Shown piece after piece: positions 33,697 to 44,767 of a DNA stretch of 64,000 nucleotides; within the stretch, counting starts at the first letter, position 1; each line of letters begins with the position of its first letter. A program made the position numbers and the translations under genes. The stretch lies in NCBI RefSeq assembly GCF_016865485.1, contig NZ_AP024452.1, forward strand, positions 2,502,501 through 2,566,500. The letters are read 5' to 3'. Origin of the DNA: Luteitalea sp. TBR-22 (GTDB taxonomy: Bacteria > Acidobacteriota > Vicinamibacteria > Vicinamibacterales > Vicinamibacteraceae). Below the pieces are notes generated by a model. It did no database searches. It was not told the origin of the DNA and worked only from the letters and a program-made list of their open reading frames with translations.

Positions 33697-35574
33697 GTGA
33701 CCGAGTCCTTCCTCGACGCCCTGCGCGCTCGGGTGCTCATCTGCGATGGCGCGATGGGCACCCAGCTCTACGCCCGCGGCGTCTTCCTCAATCGCGCGTT
33801 CGAGGACCTGAATCTCACCGAGCCCGACCTCGTCGTCGGGGTCCATCAGGCCTACGTGCGCGCCGGCGCCGAGATCATCGAGACCAACACCTTCGGCGCC
33901 AATCGCCTGAAGCTGGCCAGCTTCGGGCTGGCCGAGAAGGTGCACGCGATCAACGTGGCCGGCGCGCGCATCGCGCGCCATGCGGCGCGCGACGGGGCGT
34001 GGGTGGCCGGCTCGATCGGGCCGCTCGGCGTGCGCGTCGAGCCGTGGGGCAAGACGGGCCTCGACGAGGCGGCGGCGATCTTCGCCGAGCAGGCGCGTGG
34101 CCTGGCCGACGGGGGCGTCGACCTCTTCGTGCTGGAGACCTTCCGGGACGTCAGCGAGATCGGCGCCGCCATCCGGGCCATCCGCAGCGTCAGTGATCGC
34201 CCGGTCGTCGCGATGCTGACCACCGCCGAGGACGGCAACACGCTGGACGGCACACCGGTCGAGCAGTTCGGGCCGCAACTGGTGGAGTTCGGCGCCGACG
34301 TCATCGGCGTCAACTGCAGCGTCGGACCGGCGGCGATGCTCGACACGGTCGAACGGCTGGCCAAGGTCGTGCCCGGTACGCTGCTCGCCGCGATGCCCAA
34401 CGCGGGCAAGCCCCGCGACGTCGACGGCCGCAACCTGTATCTCTGCTCGCCCGACTACATGGCGTCGTACGCGCGGCGGTTCGTCGGCGCCGGCGTGCGG
34501 CTGATCGGCGGCTGCTGCGGCACCACCCCCGATCACGTGCGCCAGATCGCCCTTGCCGTACACGCCCTCGGAGCGCCGGCCCCGACGTCGCCCTCGGTGA
34601 CCGGGACCACCCCGGTGCGCGAAGCCGTGACGCCCGTGCCGGTCGAGTCGAGATCGCGCCTGGCCAATGCCCTGCGGCGGGGGCGTTTCGTGACCGGCGT
34701 CGAGTTGGTGCCGCCGGCCGGCTTCGGACACGACCGCATCGCGCAGCAGGCGCGCGAGGCCCGCATCAACGGCCTCGATGTGGTGCTGGTGAGCGACGGG
34801 TCGGGCACGCGAGCCCGCATGAGCGCCCTGGCCAGTGCCGTCACCGTGGAGCAGAGTGCCGGTGTCGAGGCCATCCTGGAATACAGCTGCCGCGACCACA
34901 GCCTGCACGCCATGCAGGCGGACCTGCTTGGCGCGCACGCGCTCGGGCTGCGCAACCTCCTGTTGGTGACGGGACGGCCCTTGCGCCGGTCTGCCTATCC
35001 GGACGCCACCGCGGTGTTCGATGTCGATTCGATCGGCCTGACCAACGTCGCCGCCCGCTTCAACCGCGGCGAGGATGTGGGGGGCCAGCCCATCGGGGTG
35101 CCCACCGGCTTCCACATCGGCGTCGCGGCCAACCCGACGGCGGTGATGCCCGAGCGTGAGCTCTCGCGCTATCGGTACAAGGTGGAGGCCGGCGCCGAGT
35201 TCGTGGTCATGGGCCCCATCTACGACGTCGACGCGCTGCGGCAGTTCCTCGACGAGACGACCGAGCAGCGGGTGCCGGTGCTGGCCATCGTGCGCCCCTT
35301 CGAGAGCGCGCGTCAGGCCGAGCAGTTGGCCAACGAGGAACCCGGCGTGAGCGTGCCCGAGGCTCTGGTGACGCGCATGGCAGAGGCCGAGCGGACCGGT
35401 CGCGTGCATGAGGAGGCGCTCACGATCGCCCGTGAACTCGTCGTGGCGATCCGGCCGCTGGTCGCTGGCATCATCGTCGCAGCCGCCGGTGGTCGGGTGG
35501 CGACGGCGCTGGACGTGCTCGGCGCCCTGACGAGGTCGGAGGACCTCCTGCCCCAGGTGGGGCAATCCGCGTGA
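33697..35574 (+). CDS. Homocysteine S-methyltransferase fused to 5,10-methylenetetrahydrofolate reductase
   Basis: The 625-residue protein joins two domains. Residues 1 to about 300 form a BHMT/MetH-like barrel (DGAMGTQLYARGVF, ETNTFGANRLKL). Its zinc-binding cysteines lie in GVNCSVGP (near 207) and GGCCGTTP (272, 273). After a Pro/Thr linker, residues about 330-620 form a MetF-like reductase (VTGVELVPPAGFGHDRIAQ, LLLVTGRPL, FHIGVAANPTAVMPERE, FVVMGPIYDVDALRQFLDE). The plan is that of Bacillus YitJ, which makes methyl-THF and passes the methyl group to homocysteine. The start is the GTG at 33697. It lies with nuoI on one strand and is followed by a separate methyltransferase gene. No S-box or SAM riboswitch was seen upstream. 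Confidence 0.92.
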   Translation: MTESFLDALRARVLICDGAMGTQLYARGVFLNRAFEDLNLTEPDLVVGVHQAYVRAGAEIIETNTFGANRLKLASFGLAEKVHAINVAGARIARHAARDGAWVAGSIGPLGVRVEPWGKTGLDEAAAIFAEQARGLADGGVDLFVLETFRDVSEIGAAIRAIRSVSDRPVVAMLTTAEDGNTLDGTPVEQFGPQLVEFGADVIGVNCSVGPAAMLDTVERLAKVVPGTLLAAMPNAGKPRDVDGRNLYLCSPDYMASYARRFVGAGVRLIGGCCGTTPDHVRQIALAVHALGAPAPTSPSVTGTTPVREAVTPVPVESRSRLANALRRGRFVTGVELVPPAGFGHDRIAQQAREARINGLDVVLVSDGSGTRARMSALASAVTVEQSAGVEAILEYSCRDHSLHAMQADLLGAHALGLRNLLLVTGRPLRRSAYPDATAVFDVDSIGLTNVAARFNRGEDVGGQPIGVPTGFHIGVAANPTAVMPERELSRYRYKVEAGAEFVVMGPIYDVDALRQFLDETTEQRVPVLAIVRPFESARQAEQLANEEPGVSVPEALVTRMAEAERTGRVHEEALTIARELVVAIRPLVAGIIVAAAGGRVATALDVLGALTRSEDLLPQVGQSA

Positions 35575-35626
35575 GCAACGGGGCCGTGGTAGACTTCCGC
35601 ATCGTTCGCAGCAGGAGAGCCGATTG

Positions 35627-36328
35627 ATGGCATTGTTGGGGCAGGATCGGACGCGTACCGACGAAGAGGTGCTGCAGGGCGACGCCGCCACTCGCGCACT
35701 GTCGGTGACGGCTGTCGAGAACGACTTCGTCGAGAAGGTCTACGACCGTCTCGCGAGCGTCTACGACCTCACGTTCGGGCCCACGCTGCACCCCGGGCGT
35801 GTGCAGGCGCTCCAGCGCATGCAGATCCACCCCGGCGACAGGATTCTCGAGGTGGGCGTCGGCACCGGCATCAACTGCGCGATGTACCCGAGCAACACCG
35901 AGATCACGGGCATCGACTACTCCGATGCCATGCTCGAGAAGGCGCGCGAGCGCGTCGCTCGCAAGGGCCTGAAGAACGTCCGACTGCTGCAGATGGACGC
36001 GCAGGACCTCAAGTTCGACGACAACGCCTTCGACATCGTCTACGCGCCGTACCTGATCAGCGTCGTTCCCGACCCGGTCAAGGTGGCGCAGGAGATGCGC
36101 CGGGTGTGCAAGCCCGGGGGCCGCATCATCTTCCTGAACCACTTCCTCAGCCCCAACAAGCTGTTGTCGAAGGCCGAGCGGCTCATCTCGCCGCTGATGG
36201 TCCACATCGGCTTCAAGTCCGACCTCGACCTGCCGGCCTTCCTCGCCCAGGCCAATCTCCAGCCGGTCTCGATCGAAAAGGTCAACATCCCCAGGATCTG
36301 GTCGCTGGTCACCTGCATCAAGGACTGA
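35627..36328 (+). CDS. Phospholipid N-methyltransferase-like (PmtA-like) class I methyltransferase
   Basis: The 233-residue methyltransferase has the SAM motif ILEVGVGTGINCAMYP, then GIDYSDAMLEKARERV and the region DAQDLKFDDNAFDIVYAPYLISVVPDP. The sequence around GIDYSDAML is like PmtA-type phosphatidylethanolamine N-methyltransferases, which make phosphatidylcholine from PE at the membrane. Substrate identity is an inference. An internal basic/aromatic helix (LSKAERLISPLMVHIGFKS) may contact the membrane. ATG 35627 is preferred over TTG 35624; AGGAG is 9 bases ahead. A rho-independent terminator follows directly, ending the transcript. Confidence 0.8.
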   Translation: MALLGQDRTRTDEEVLQGDAATRALSVTAVENDFVEKVYDRLASVYDLTFGPTLHPGRVQALQRMQIHPGDRILEVGVGTGINCAMYPSNTEITGIDYSDAMLEKARERVARKGLKNVRLLQMDAQDLKFDDNAFDIVYAPYLISVVPDPVKVAQEMRRVCKPGGRIIFLNHFLSPNKLLSKAERLISPLMVHIGFKSDLDLPAFLAQANLQPVSIEKVNIPRIWSLVTCIKD

Positions 36329-36334
36329 GACCTG

Positions 36335-36357
36335 AAGGGCGCCTTGCGGCGCCCTTT
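36335..36357 (+). terminator. Rho-independent terminator
   Basis: A perfect 9-base stem, AAGGGCGCC with GGCGCCCTT and a TTGC loop, continues into TTG. It lies six bases after the methyltransferase stop and is the clearest terminator in the window. Confidence 0.85.
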
Positions 36358-36398
36358 GTGCTTCAGTCGGCCTTCGTCATCGGGCCGTCGGCCTTCGA

Positions 36399-37496
36399 TC
36401 AGGCCATCGCGCTGAGCATGCCCGCAGCCACGTCGGCGCCGTTGACCAGCGGTCGCTCGGCAGGATGCGGCTGCCCGAGCAGCGCCTCGACATCCTCATC
36501 CCAGCGCGCGTTGGCCAGCGCCTCGCTGGCCAGGAATCGGCAGCGCAGCACCGACGGCATCTGCTCGACCATCACCGGATATTCGCGGAAGCGCCCGCGA
36601 TCGGTGTAGAGCAGGGCCGTGCCGTTGGCCACGCATTCCGACACGATGCCGTAGCCGGGCTTGGACACGACCACGTCGCACGCCGCCACCAGGTCCTCGT
36701 AGCGCAGGTCGAGCGCCTCGAGGCGGTCGCGGTCGGCGTGCAGGGCATCGGCGGGCGCGTCCGTGCTGCCATGCTGGGCGCCCGAGGACAGGACCAGCCG
36801 GTACGGCGCCCCGTCGTGCTGCGCCAGTGTCATGCCCGCCACCCCATAGCCGCCGAACGAGACGAGCACGTGCGGGCGGCCCTGGTCCATGCCGAGCAGG
36901 CGGCGGGTCTCGGACGGGTCGCGCCGCGCCCGTCGCGCGACCCACGGGAAATCGAGCACGGTCCGGACCGTCGAGAAGCCGCCGTACATCGGGAGCCGCC
37001 ATGCCGCCTCGGCCTCGGCGTAGCGCCGCCCGAGACGCCGGGGCAGGTCGTCGAACCCCGGATGGTCGGCGGTGAAGTCCTCGTAGATCCAGTCCCACGT
37101 GAAGTTGGCCAGGACGATGGCGCGAGCCCCGGCGAGGACGGCCGCGGTGCAAGGCATTGCCGGCGCGTCGCAGACCACCACCCGCGTGCCGTTTGCCCTC
37201 AGCGCATCCGCCAGGGCGACGGCTGACGCGTCGGCCTCCTGTTCGAATCCACGCGCTGCCTCGAGCGTGGCGGGGATGTCCAACCGAAGGCTGTCGCGCT
37301 GGATGGCCCCCGTGTCGACGGCCCACGGGCGACGCGCCACCGGGACGCGCACGGTCCGGTCCAGCAGCCAGGGCGACGCCTCCGTGAAGATCGTGATCGG
37401 CACGTCGGGGCGCAAGGCCCCGAACGCGTTGATGACCTCGACCTGCCGGCTGGCGTGCCCGAAGCCGTGCCCGGAGATGCAGAACGCGACGGCCAC
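36399..37496 (-). CDS. Glycosyltransferase-like protein
   Basis: The 365-residue cytosolic protein has a GT-B look. It opens FCISGHGFGHASRQVEV, a motif shared with the UDP-sugar-binding/L-arabinokinase-type N-domain and GT28-like proteins. A mid-protein segment LVSFGGYGVAGM is followed by CDVVVSKPGYGIVSECVANG, which resembles the nucleotide-sugar binding region of MurG-like transferases. The sugar donor and acceptor cannot be named. The GTG start 37496 lies three bases after the lon stop, so the two are co-transcribed from lon. Next to the 3' end two GTCGGCCTTCG copies appear. Confidence 0.75.
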   Translation of the reverse strand: MAVAFCISGHGFGHASRQVEVINAFGALRPDVPITIFTEASPWLLDRTVRVPVARRPWAVDTGAIQRDSLRLDIPATLEAARGFEQEADASAVALADALRANGTRVVVCDAPAMPCTAAVLAGARAIVLANFTWDWIYEDFTADHPGFDDLPRRLGRRYAEAEAAWRLPMYGGFSTVRTVLDFPWVARRARRDPSETRRLLGMDQGRPHVLVSFGGYGVAGMTLAQHDGAPYRLVLSSGAQHGSTDAPADALHADRDRLEALDLRYEDLVAACDVVVSKPGYGIVSECVANGTALLYTDRGRFREYPVMVEQMPSVLRCRFLASEALANARWDEDVEALLGQPHPAERPLVNGADVAAGMLSAMA

Positions 37497-37499
37497 GCG

Positions 37500-40187
<2,688 letters not shown>

Positions 40188-40385
40188 GAATCGTCATCTC
40201 CGGAACGGGGAGCCGGGCTCCGTGCCGCGGCTCCTCACCATTTGACGTCGGGACGCCGCGTCGTGTCCGTGGACCCGGGCGATTGGCCGGGGCGCCCCGA
40301 GAGGGCGGGGCGCAGTCCTGAGGCCGCGCGTCGCCCACGGTCAGTCTATCAGCGGGCGACCCGGGGGGCGCGCTATCATCCGGCC

Positions 40386-40892
40386 ATGCTGGCGATGCGT
40401 CCCCAGGCTGATGAGTACGGCGCGTTCTACGCGGGTTACGTGGCGAGGGTGCCCGACGGCGCCTGGCTGGAGCGGTTGTACCGGCAGCCAGGCGAACTCG
40501 AGGCTCGACTGGCGGGGGTGGCCGACGAGCAAGCGGCGCTGCCGCTGGCGCCGGGCAAGTGGTCGCTCCTCGACATGATCACGCACCTGAGCGACACCGA
40601 ACGGGTGTTCGCGTTCCGGTTGCTCTGGTTCGCCCGCGGCGATGCGGCCGAGTTGCCGGGGTTCGATCAGGACGCGTGGGCCCGCGAGAGCGGGGCGTCA
40701 CGGCGGACGGTGGCCCAGGCGCTCGACGAGTTCGCGGCGGTGCGCCGCGCGACCATCGCCCTGGTGGAAGGCCTGCCGGAGCAGGCCGCCAGTCGACGGG
40801 GGATCGCCAACGGGCATCCGATCTCGGTGCGCGCGCTCGCCTGGATCATCGCCGGGCACGTGCAGCACCACCTGGAGCACCTGGCAATTTGA
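40386..40892 (+). CDS. DinB family protein
   Basis: The 168-residue protein is a four-helix DinB/YfiT-type fold. The probable metal site uses His in ITHLSDTE (near 62) and the C-terminal HVQHHLEHL. DinB proteins include thiol-transferases that use bacillithiol or mycothiol, and stress-linked proteins with no known activity. The specific role here is unknown. The segment GVADEQAALPLAPGKWSLLDM is the typical start of the family. The stop codon itself is part of the following ATTTGAA heptamer, and the array continues past it. It is convergent with the methyltransferase gene. Confidence 0.85.
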   Translation: MLAMRPQADEYGAFYAGYVARVPDGAWLERLYRQPGELEARLAGVADEQAALPLAPGKWSLLDMITHLSDTERVFAFRLLWFARGDAAELPGFDQDAWARESGASRRTVAQALDEFAAVRRATIALVEGLPEQAASRRGIANGHPISVRALAWIIAGHVQHHLEHLAI

Positions 40893-41008
40893 AATTTGAC
40901 ATTTGAAATTGACCGGCGGCCGGCCTGTCGGCCTTGACGCTCGAGACGTCCGGAGGCGCGTGGCCGAAGGCCAGCGCCGCGCGAATTTCCAATCTCGAAT
41001 CTCAAATT
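40887..41008. repeat. ATTTGAA heptamer array as inverted repeat
   Basis: Units ATTTGAA, ATTTGAC, ATTTGAA and a partial ATTGACC run from 40887 to 40914. The inverse, read on the other strand as ATTTGAG, ATTCGAG, ATTGGAA, ATT, lies at 40984-41008. The 69 GC-rich bases between them are the loop. The arms can pair as an A/T-rich stem, unusual in a 70% GC genome. The left arm supplies the stop codon of the DinB gene and the right arm lies eight bases from the stop of the convergent methyltransferase gene. Confidence 0.8.
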
Positions 41009-41015
41009 GCCAGCG

Positions 41016-41741
41016 TCAGTAGATGCCGGGCACCATCCGCCACCGCACGGTGCGGCGGTACGCGCGGTACGGCTCGCCGAAGTTCTCGATCAGGCCGCGC
41101 TCCTCGAACGGGATTGCGATGACCAGGTACAGGACGCTCACCACCGCGAACAGCAGGCGCGTCGAGGTCATCAGCGGCGCGCCGCCGACGAACAGCACCC
41201 ATCCGAAATAGATCGGATGGCGCACGAGGCGGTAGAGGCCGCGTGTCTCCAGCGTCGGCGGTTCGGTGGTCGATCTGACCTGGCGCGCCGGGTCGAGCCC
41301 CATCAGTTCCTTCAGGCTCAAGGTCCGAGCGGCCAGCAAGGTGACCGCCACGCCGAGCCATTGGACGGCGGCGCCGACCCACCACCACGCGCCGGTGAGC
41401 GCGTACCACGTGCCCGGTAGTGGCCGCCATCCCCAGGTGCAGGCGAAGAACAGCGAGCTGGCCAGGATCACGTAGAGGGCGCGCTCGACGTCGGGGCCGA
41501 CCCGCGCGTGCAGCCACTGTTTCAGTGGCGTGCGTGCCAGCACGCTGTGGTGCAGCGCGAAAGCGGAAAAGAGGGCCACGTCGATCAGCAGTGGCACGAG
41601 GCCCGACGAGCCGGCCGGAGCGACCGCGTCGAACCGCTGGAAATAGGCCCTGCCGCCCCACGCGAGCGACCACACGAAGAGGATGGCGCCGACCCATTGC
41701 AGCGCGCGGACGAACACGGACGAAGACGCGGAGGCAGGCAC
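41016..41741 (-). CDS. Isoprenylcysteine-methyltransferase-like integral membrane protein (NnrU/ICMT type)
   Basis: The 241-residue protein has five to six transmembrane helices. It has the PEMT/ICMT signature near the end: RGLYRLVRHPIYFGWVLFVGG, then FEERGLIENFGEPYRAYRRTV. These motifs bind SAM at the cytosolic face of the membrane. Substrates in the family include isoprenylated cysteine, phospholipids and others, so no substrate is claimed. The GTG start at 41741 lies just upstream of a palindrome and is divergent from the ketosynthase gene. A second ICMT-like gene (44243) lies in the neighbouring operon, but the two are not close in sequence. Confidence 0.8.
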   Translation of the reverse strand: MPASASSSVFVRALQWVGAILFVWSLAWGGRAYFQRFDAVAPAGSSGLVPLLIDVALFSAFALHHSVLARTPLKQWLHARVGPDVERALYVILASSLFFACTWGWRPLPGTWYALTGAWWWVGAAVQWLGVAVTLLAARTLSLKELMGLDPARQVRSTTEPPTLETRGLYRLVRHPIYFGWVLFVGGAPLMTSTRLLFAVVSVLYLVIAIPFEERGLIENFGEPYRAYRRTVRWRMVPGIY

Positions 41742-41753
41742 CGTTCAGCTCGA

Positions 41754-41775
41754 GGCGGCATAGTATAGTGCCGCC
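41754..41775 (+). promoter_or_regulatory. Palindrome with embedded TAGTATAG, at the ketosynthase start
   Basis: The perfect inverted repeat GGCGGCA/TGCCGCC (7-base arms, 8-base spacer TAGTATAG) ends one base before the ATG of the ketosynthase. The spacer looks like a -10 box (TAGTATA). It could be an operator or part of a leaderless-type start region. It could equally act as an RNA hairpin over the start. The function is inferred from structure only. Confidence 0.4.
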
Positions 41776-41776
41776 C

Positions 41777-43069
41777 ATGGGGCCTCCACCCCGCATCGTC
41801 ATCTCGGGCATCGGCGTCGCATCGCCGTTCGGTGCGGGCCGGGAGTGCTTCTGGGATCACGTCCGGCGGGGCGCCAGCGGCACGCGCCGCATCGACGAGT
41901 TCGACCCCAGCCCCTACGCGTGCCAGGTCGCCGCGCCGTTGCCGGCGCTGTCGATCGAGCATGCCCCGCGTCCGGACATCCACCCCGATCTCGATCCCCG
42001 TGCCGTCGACGACGTGCTGCGTGATCGCGCGGAGGCGAAGCGGTACTCCCGCGCCTCGCTGGCGGGCGTCATCGCGGCGCGCGAGGCCTGGGCCGATGCC
42101 GGCCTGCGCATCGGCGAGCCCGGCGCGGGCGTGATCATCGGCACCGGCGGCGGAGGCATCGAGCTCGGCGAGAAGCAGTACCGCGAGTTCTTCACCGACG
42201 GGCAGAAGCGCGTCACCCCGTACGCGATTCCCATCTCCATCTGCGGCATGCTGTCGAGCGAGATCTCGATGGCCCTGCAGGCGCACGGCATCAGCCACGT
42301 CCTGTCCACCGGGTGCACCAGCTCGACCGACGCCACGGGCTACGCCCTCGGCCTGCTGCGGGCGGGCGAGGCCGACGTGCTGCTGTGCGGTGGCGTCGAC
42401 GCGTGCGTGACGCCGGGCATGATCTTCGGCTTCTCGCGCATGCGCGTCGTGTCGACGGCGTTCAACGACGTGCCGGAGCAGGCCTCGCGTCCGTTCGACG
42501 CCACCCGCGACGGGTTCGTCCTCGGCGAAGGCGCGTGGATGTACGTCCTCGAGCGCGAGGACCGCGCCCGGGCGCGCGGCGCGACCATCTACGCCGCCGT
42601 CGAAGGCTACGGCTCGACCTGCGACGCCTATCACCGTGTGCAGATGGATCCCGAAGGCGTGCAGATCGTCCGCGCGATGCGCATGGCCCTCGATCGCGCC
42701 GGGCGCGCCCCCGAGTCGATCGGCTACGTGAACTTCCACGGCACGTCGACGCAGCTGAACGACGCCATCGAGATCCGCTGCGTCCGCGAGGTCTTCGACG
42801 GGTACGCCGATCGCGTGCCAGGGTCGTCCACCAAGTCGATGGTGGGGCATCCACAAGGGGCGAGCGGCGCCTGCGGCGTGGTGACCACCGCGCTGGCTCT
42901 GCAGCGCGGCTTCCTGCCACCGACGATCAACGTGCGGTCGCTCGACCCGGCGTGCGACATGGACGTGCTCCCCAACGAGGGCCGCGCCGCCGAGGTCGAG
43001 GCCGCGCTGTGCAACTGCCTCGGGTTCGGCTCCAAGAACAGCGCCGTCGTGCTCGGCCGGGCGTCATGA
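41777..43069 (+). CDS. FabF-type beta-ketoacyl synthase
   Basis: The enzyme condenses a malonyl-type unit with an acyl chain on carrier protein. The 430-residue protein has the thiolase fold with active-site Cys180 in STGCTSSTDA, His321 in NFHGTST, Lys353 in SSTKSM and His358 in MVGHPQGASG. This is a complete Cys-His-His triad, as in FabF. The start VVISGIGVASPFG and DAYHRVQMDPEG match KAS II. No acyl carrier protein gene lies beside it. Its neighbours are an FAD oxidoreductase and a membrane methyltransferase, so it may belong to a specialised pathway rather than to general fatty acid synthesis. ATG 41777 lies one base after a palindrome. Confidence 0.92.
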   Translation: MGPPPRIVISGIGVASPFGAGRECFWDHVRRGASGTRRIDEFDPSPYACQVAAPLPALSIEHAPRPDIHPDLDPRAVDDVLRDRAEAKRYSRASLAGVIAAREAWADAGLRIGEPGAGVIIGTGGGGIELGEKQYREFFTDGQKRVTPYAIPISICGMLSSEISMALQAHGISHVLSTGCTSSTDATGYALGLLRAGEADVLLCGGVDACVTPGMIFGFSRMRVVSTAFNDVPEQASRPFDATRDGFVLGEGAWMYVLEREDRARARGATIYAAVEGYGSTCDAYHRVQMDPEGVQIVRAMRMALDRAGRAPESIGYVNFHGTSTQLNDAIEIRCVREVFDGYADRVPGSSTKSMVGHPQGASGACGVVTTALALQRGFLPPTINVRSLDPACDMDVLPNEGRAAEVEAALCNCLGFGSKNSAVVLGRAS

Positions 43070-43097
43070 CGACACGCGCACGAGGCATGCGCCGGCC

Positions 43098-44246
43098 ATG
43101 AGGGCCGCCGACGTCGTCGTCGCCGGCGCCGGGCCCGCCGGTGCCCTCGCGGCGCTCACGTTGGCGCGCGGGGGCGCCCGCGTGGTGCTGGTCGACAGGG
43201 AGACGTTCCCGCGGCACAAGCTCTGCGGCGACACCCTCAACCCTGGCGCCATGGCGCTGCTGGAGCAGATGGGCCTGGCGGGACCCGTGGCCACGGAGGG
43301 CCTGCCACTCGACGGCATGCTCGTGACGGGTGGGACGGGGGTGGCCATCGACGGCCGTTACGGCGACGGTCTCGTCGGCCGGGCGTGGCCACGGGCGCGG
43401 CTCGATGCGCACCTGCTCGCCGCCGCTGCCGCGGCAGGCGTCGACGTGCGGACCGGCGTGCACGTCGTCTCGCCGCACCTGCACGACGGCCGCGTCGACG
43501 GCGTCGTGACGCGCGACGCGGCGGGGCGACGGTCGACGATCGGGGCGCGATGGACGGTGGCCGCCGACGGGCGACGCTCGCCGCTCGGCCTGGCCCTCGG
43601 GTTGGTCAGCCATCCGCGCACGCCACGGCGCTGGGCGGTGGGCACCTACGCCGAGGGTGTCGAGGGGCTCGGACGCCGCGGCGAGATGCACGTGCGTGAC
43701 GGCTACTACATCGGCGTCGCGCCAGCCGAAGGCGGGCTCGCCAACCTGTGCCTGGTGACCGCGGATCGCACGGGCATGGGCGACCCCGGCGCGCGTCTCT
43801 GGAGCCTGGTCAGGCACGACCCGGTGTTGCGCGAGCGCTGTCGCGCGGCGCGGCAGGTGGCGCCGGCCGTCACCCTGGGGCCCCTGGCGGTCGATGCCAG
43901 CGGGGTCGGCGTGCCTGGCCTGCTGCTGGCGGGTGACGCGGCGGGCTTCGTGGATCCGATGACCGGCGACGGGTTGCACCTGGCGCTGCGTGGCGGCGCG
44001 CTCGCCGCCGAGGCCATCCTGTCGGCCGGCGCCAGCGTCGATGCTCGCGTGCTCGGGCAGCTGGCCGCCGCACGACGCGAGGCGTTCGGGGCCAAGCTCC
44101 GCTTCAACCGGGCCCTGCGGGCACTGGTCGGATCGCCGATGGGCGTGCGGCTCGGGGCGCTGGGGGCCTCGTTGGCGCCCGCGGTGTTGCGGCTCGTGAT
44201 CGCGACCGCCGGCGACGTCAGCCGGGCTCGCGCCAGGGCCGCATGA
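43098..44246 (+). CDS. FAD-dependent oxidoreductase (geranylgeranyl-reductase-like)
   Basis: The 382-residue flavoprotein has the dinucleotide-binding motif VVAGAGPAGALAALTLA (GxGxxG at 10-15). The conserved PRHKLCGDTLNPG near 40 and LLAGDAAGFVDPMTGDGLHLAL near 280 are typical of the geranylgeranyl reductase/PHBH superfamily. Such enzymes either reduce isoprenoid double bonds or hydroxylate aromatic lipids. Its place between the ketosynthase and an ICMT-like gene recalls SrsC, a hydroxylase acting on phenolic lipids. The ATG 43098 lies 28 bases after the ketosynthase stop, and the next gene overlaps it by four bases. Confidence 0.88.
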   Translation: MRAADVVVAGAGPAGALAALTLARGGARVVLVDRETFPRHKLCGDTLNPGAMALLEQMGLAGPVATEGLPLDGMLVTGGTGVAIDGRYGDGLVGRAWPRARLDAHLLAAAAAAGVDVRTGVHVVSPHLHDGRVDGVVTRDAAGRRSTIGARWTVAADGRRSPLGLALGLVSHPRTPRRWAVGTYAEGVEGLGRRGEMHVRDGYYIGVAPAEGGLANLCLVTADRTGMGDPGARLWSLVRHDPVLRERCRAARQVAPAVTLGPLAVDASGVGVPGLLLAGDAAGFVDPMTGDGLHLALRGGALAAEAILSAGASVDARVLGQLAAARREAFGAKLRFNRALRALVGSPMGVRLGALGASLAPAVLRLVIATAGDVSRARARAA

Positions 44247-44767
44247 CGAGCGCCTGGTCGATGCCGGTGGTCGGCCTGCTGGTCGCGTTCGGCACCATGG
44301 GGCTCGAGGCGCTGCGGTCGACGGCCAACGAACGGCGTCTCCTGGCCCGCGGCGCCCGCGTTGTCGACGACCCGAGCTATCGGTGGATGCGGGTCGCCTA
44401 CCCGGCCGGATTCCTGCTCGTCTGCCTCGAGGCGTGGTGGCGCGCGGCGGCATGGTCGATGCCGGCCCTCGCAGGACTGGGCATCTTCCTGGCAGGAAAG
44501 GCCATCAAGTACCTGGCGATTGCGACGCTCGGCGACCGCTGGAGTTTCCGCGTGCTCGTCCTGCCGGGAGCGCCGCTGGTCGCGTCGGGCATATATCGGT
44601 GGCTTCGTCATCCCAACTACGTCGGCGTCGGGCTCGAGGTCGTCGGCATCGCGTGGTGGATGCGCGCGCCGTTCACCGGTACCCTGTTCGGCGTGACGTT
44701 CGGCCTGATTCTCCTGTGGCGGATCCGCGTCGAGGAACGCGCGCTCGGCCTGGCCTCCCGCGCATGA
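44243..44767 (+). CDS. ICMT-like membrane methyltransferase
   Basis: The 174-residue integral membrane protein has four to five helices. It has the ICMT/SrsB signature GIYRWLRHPNYVGVGLEVVG and the end LLWRIRVEERAL. A middle motif reads GDRWSFRVLVLPGAPLVASG. Members methylate isoprenylcysteine in eukaryotes and phenolic lipid hydroxyls or carboxyls in bacteria (SrsB type). It starts at ATG 44243 inside the ATGA overlap with the oxidoreductase, and ATG of the next gene overlaps its own stop, so three genes are tightly coupled. Confidence 0.88.
   Translation: MTSAWSMPVVGLLVAFGTMGLEALRSTANERRLLARGARVVDDPSYRWMRVAYPAGFLLVCLEAWWRAAAWSMPALAGLGIFLAGKAIKYLAIATLGDRWSFRVLVLPGAPLVASGIYRWLRHPNYVGVGLEVVGIAWWMRAPFTGTLFGVTFGLILLWRIRVEERALGLASRA

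Noticed and set aside
40188-40385. A CIRCE or heat-shock operator upstream of lon
   Set aside because: No TTAGCACTC-type inverted repeat could be found in the 198 bases.
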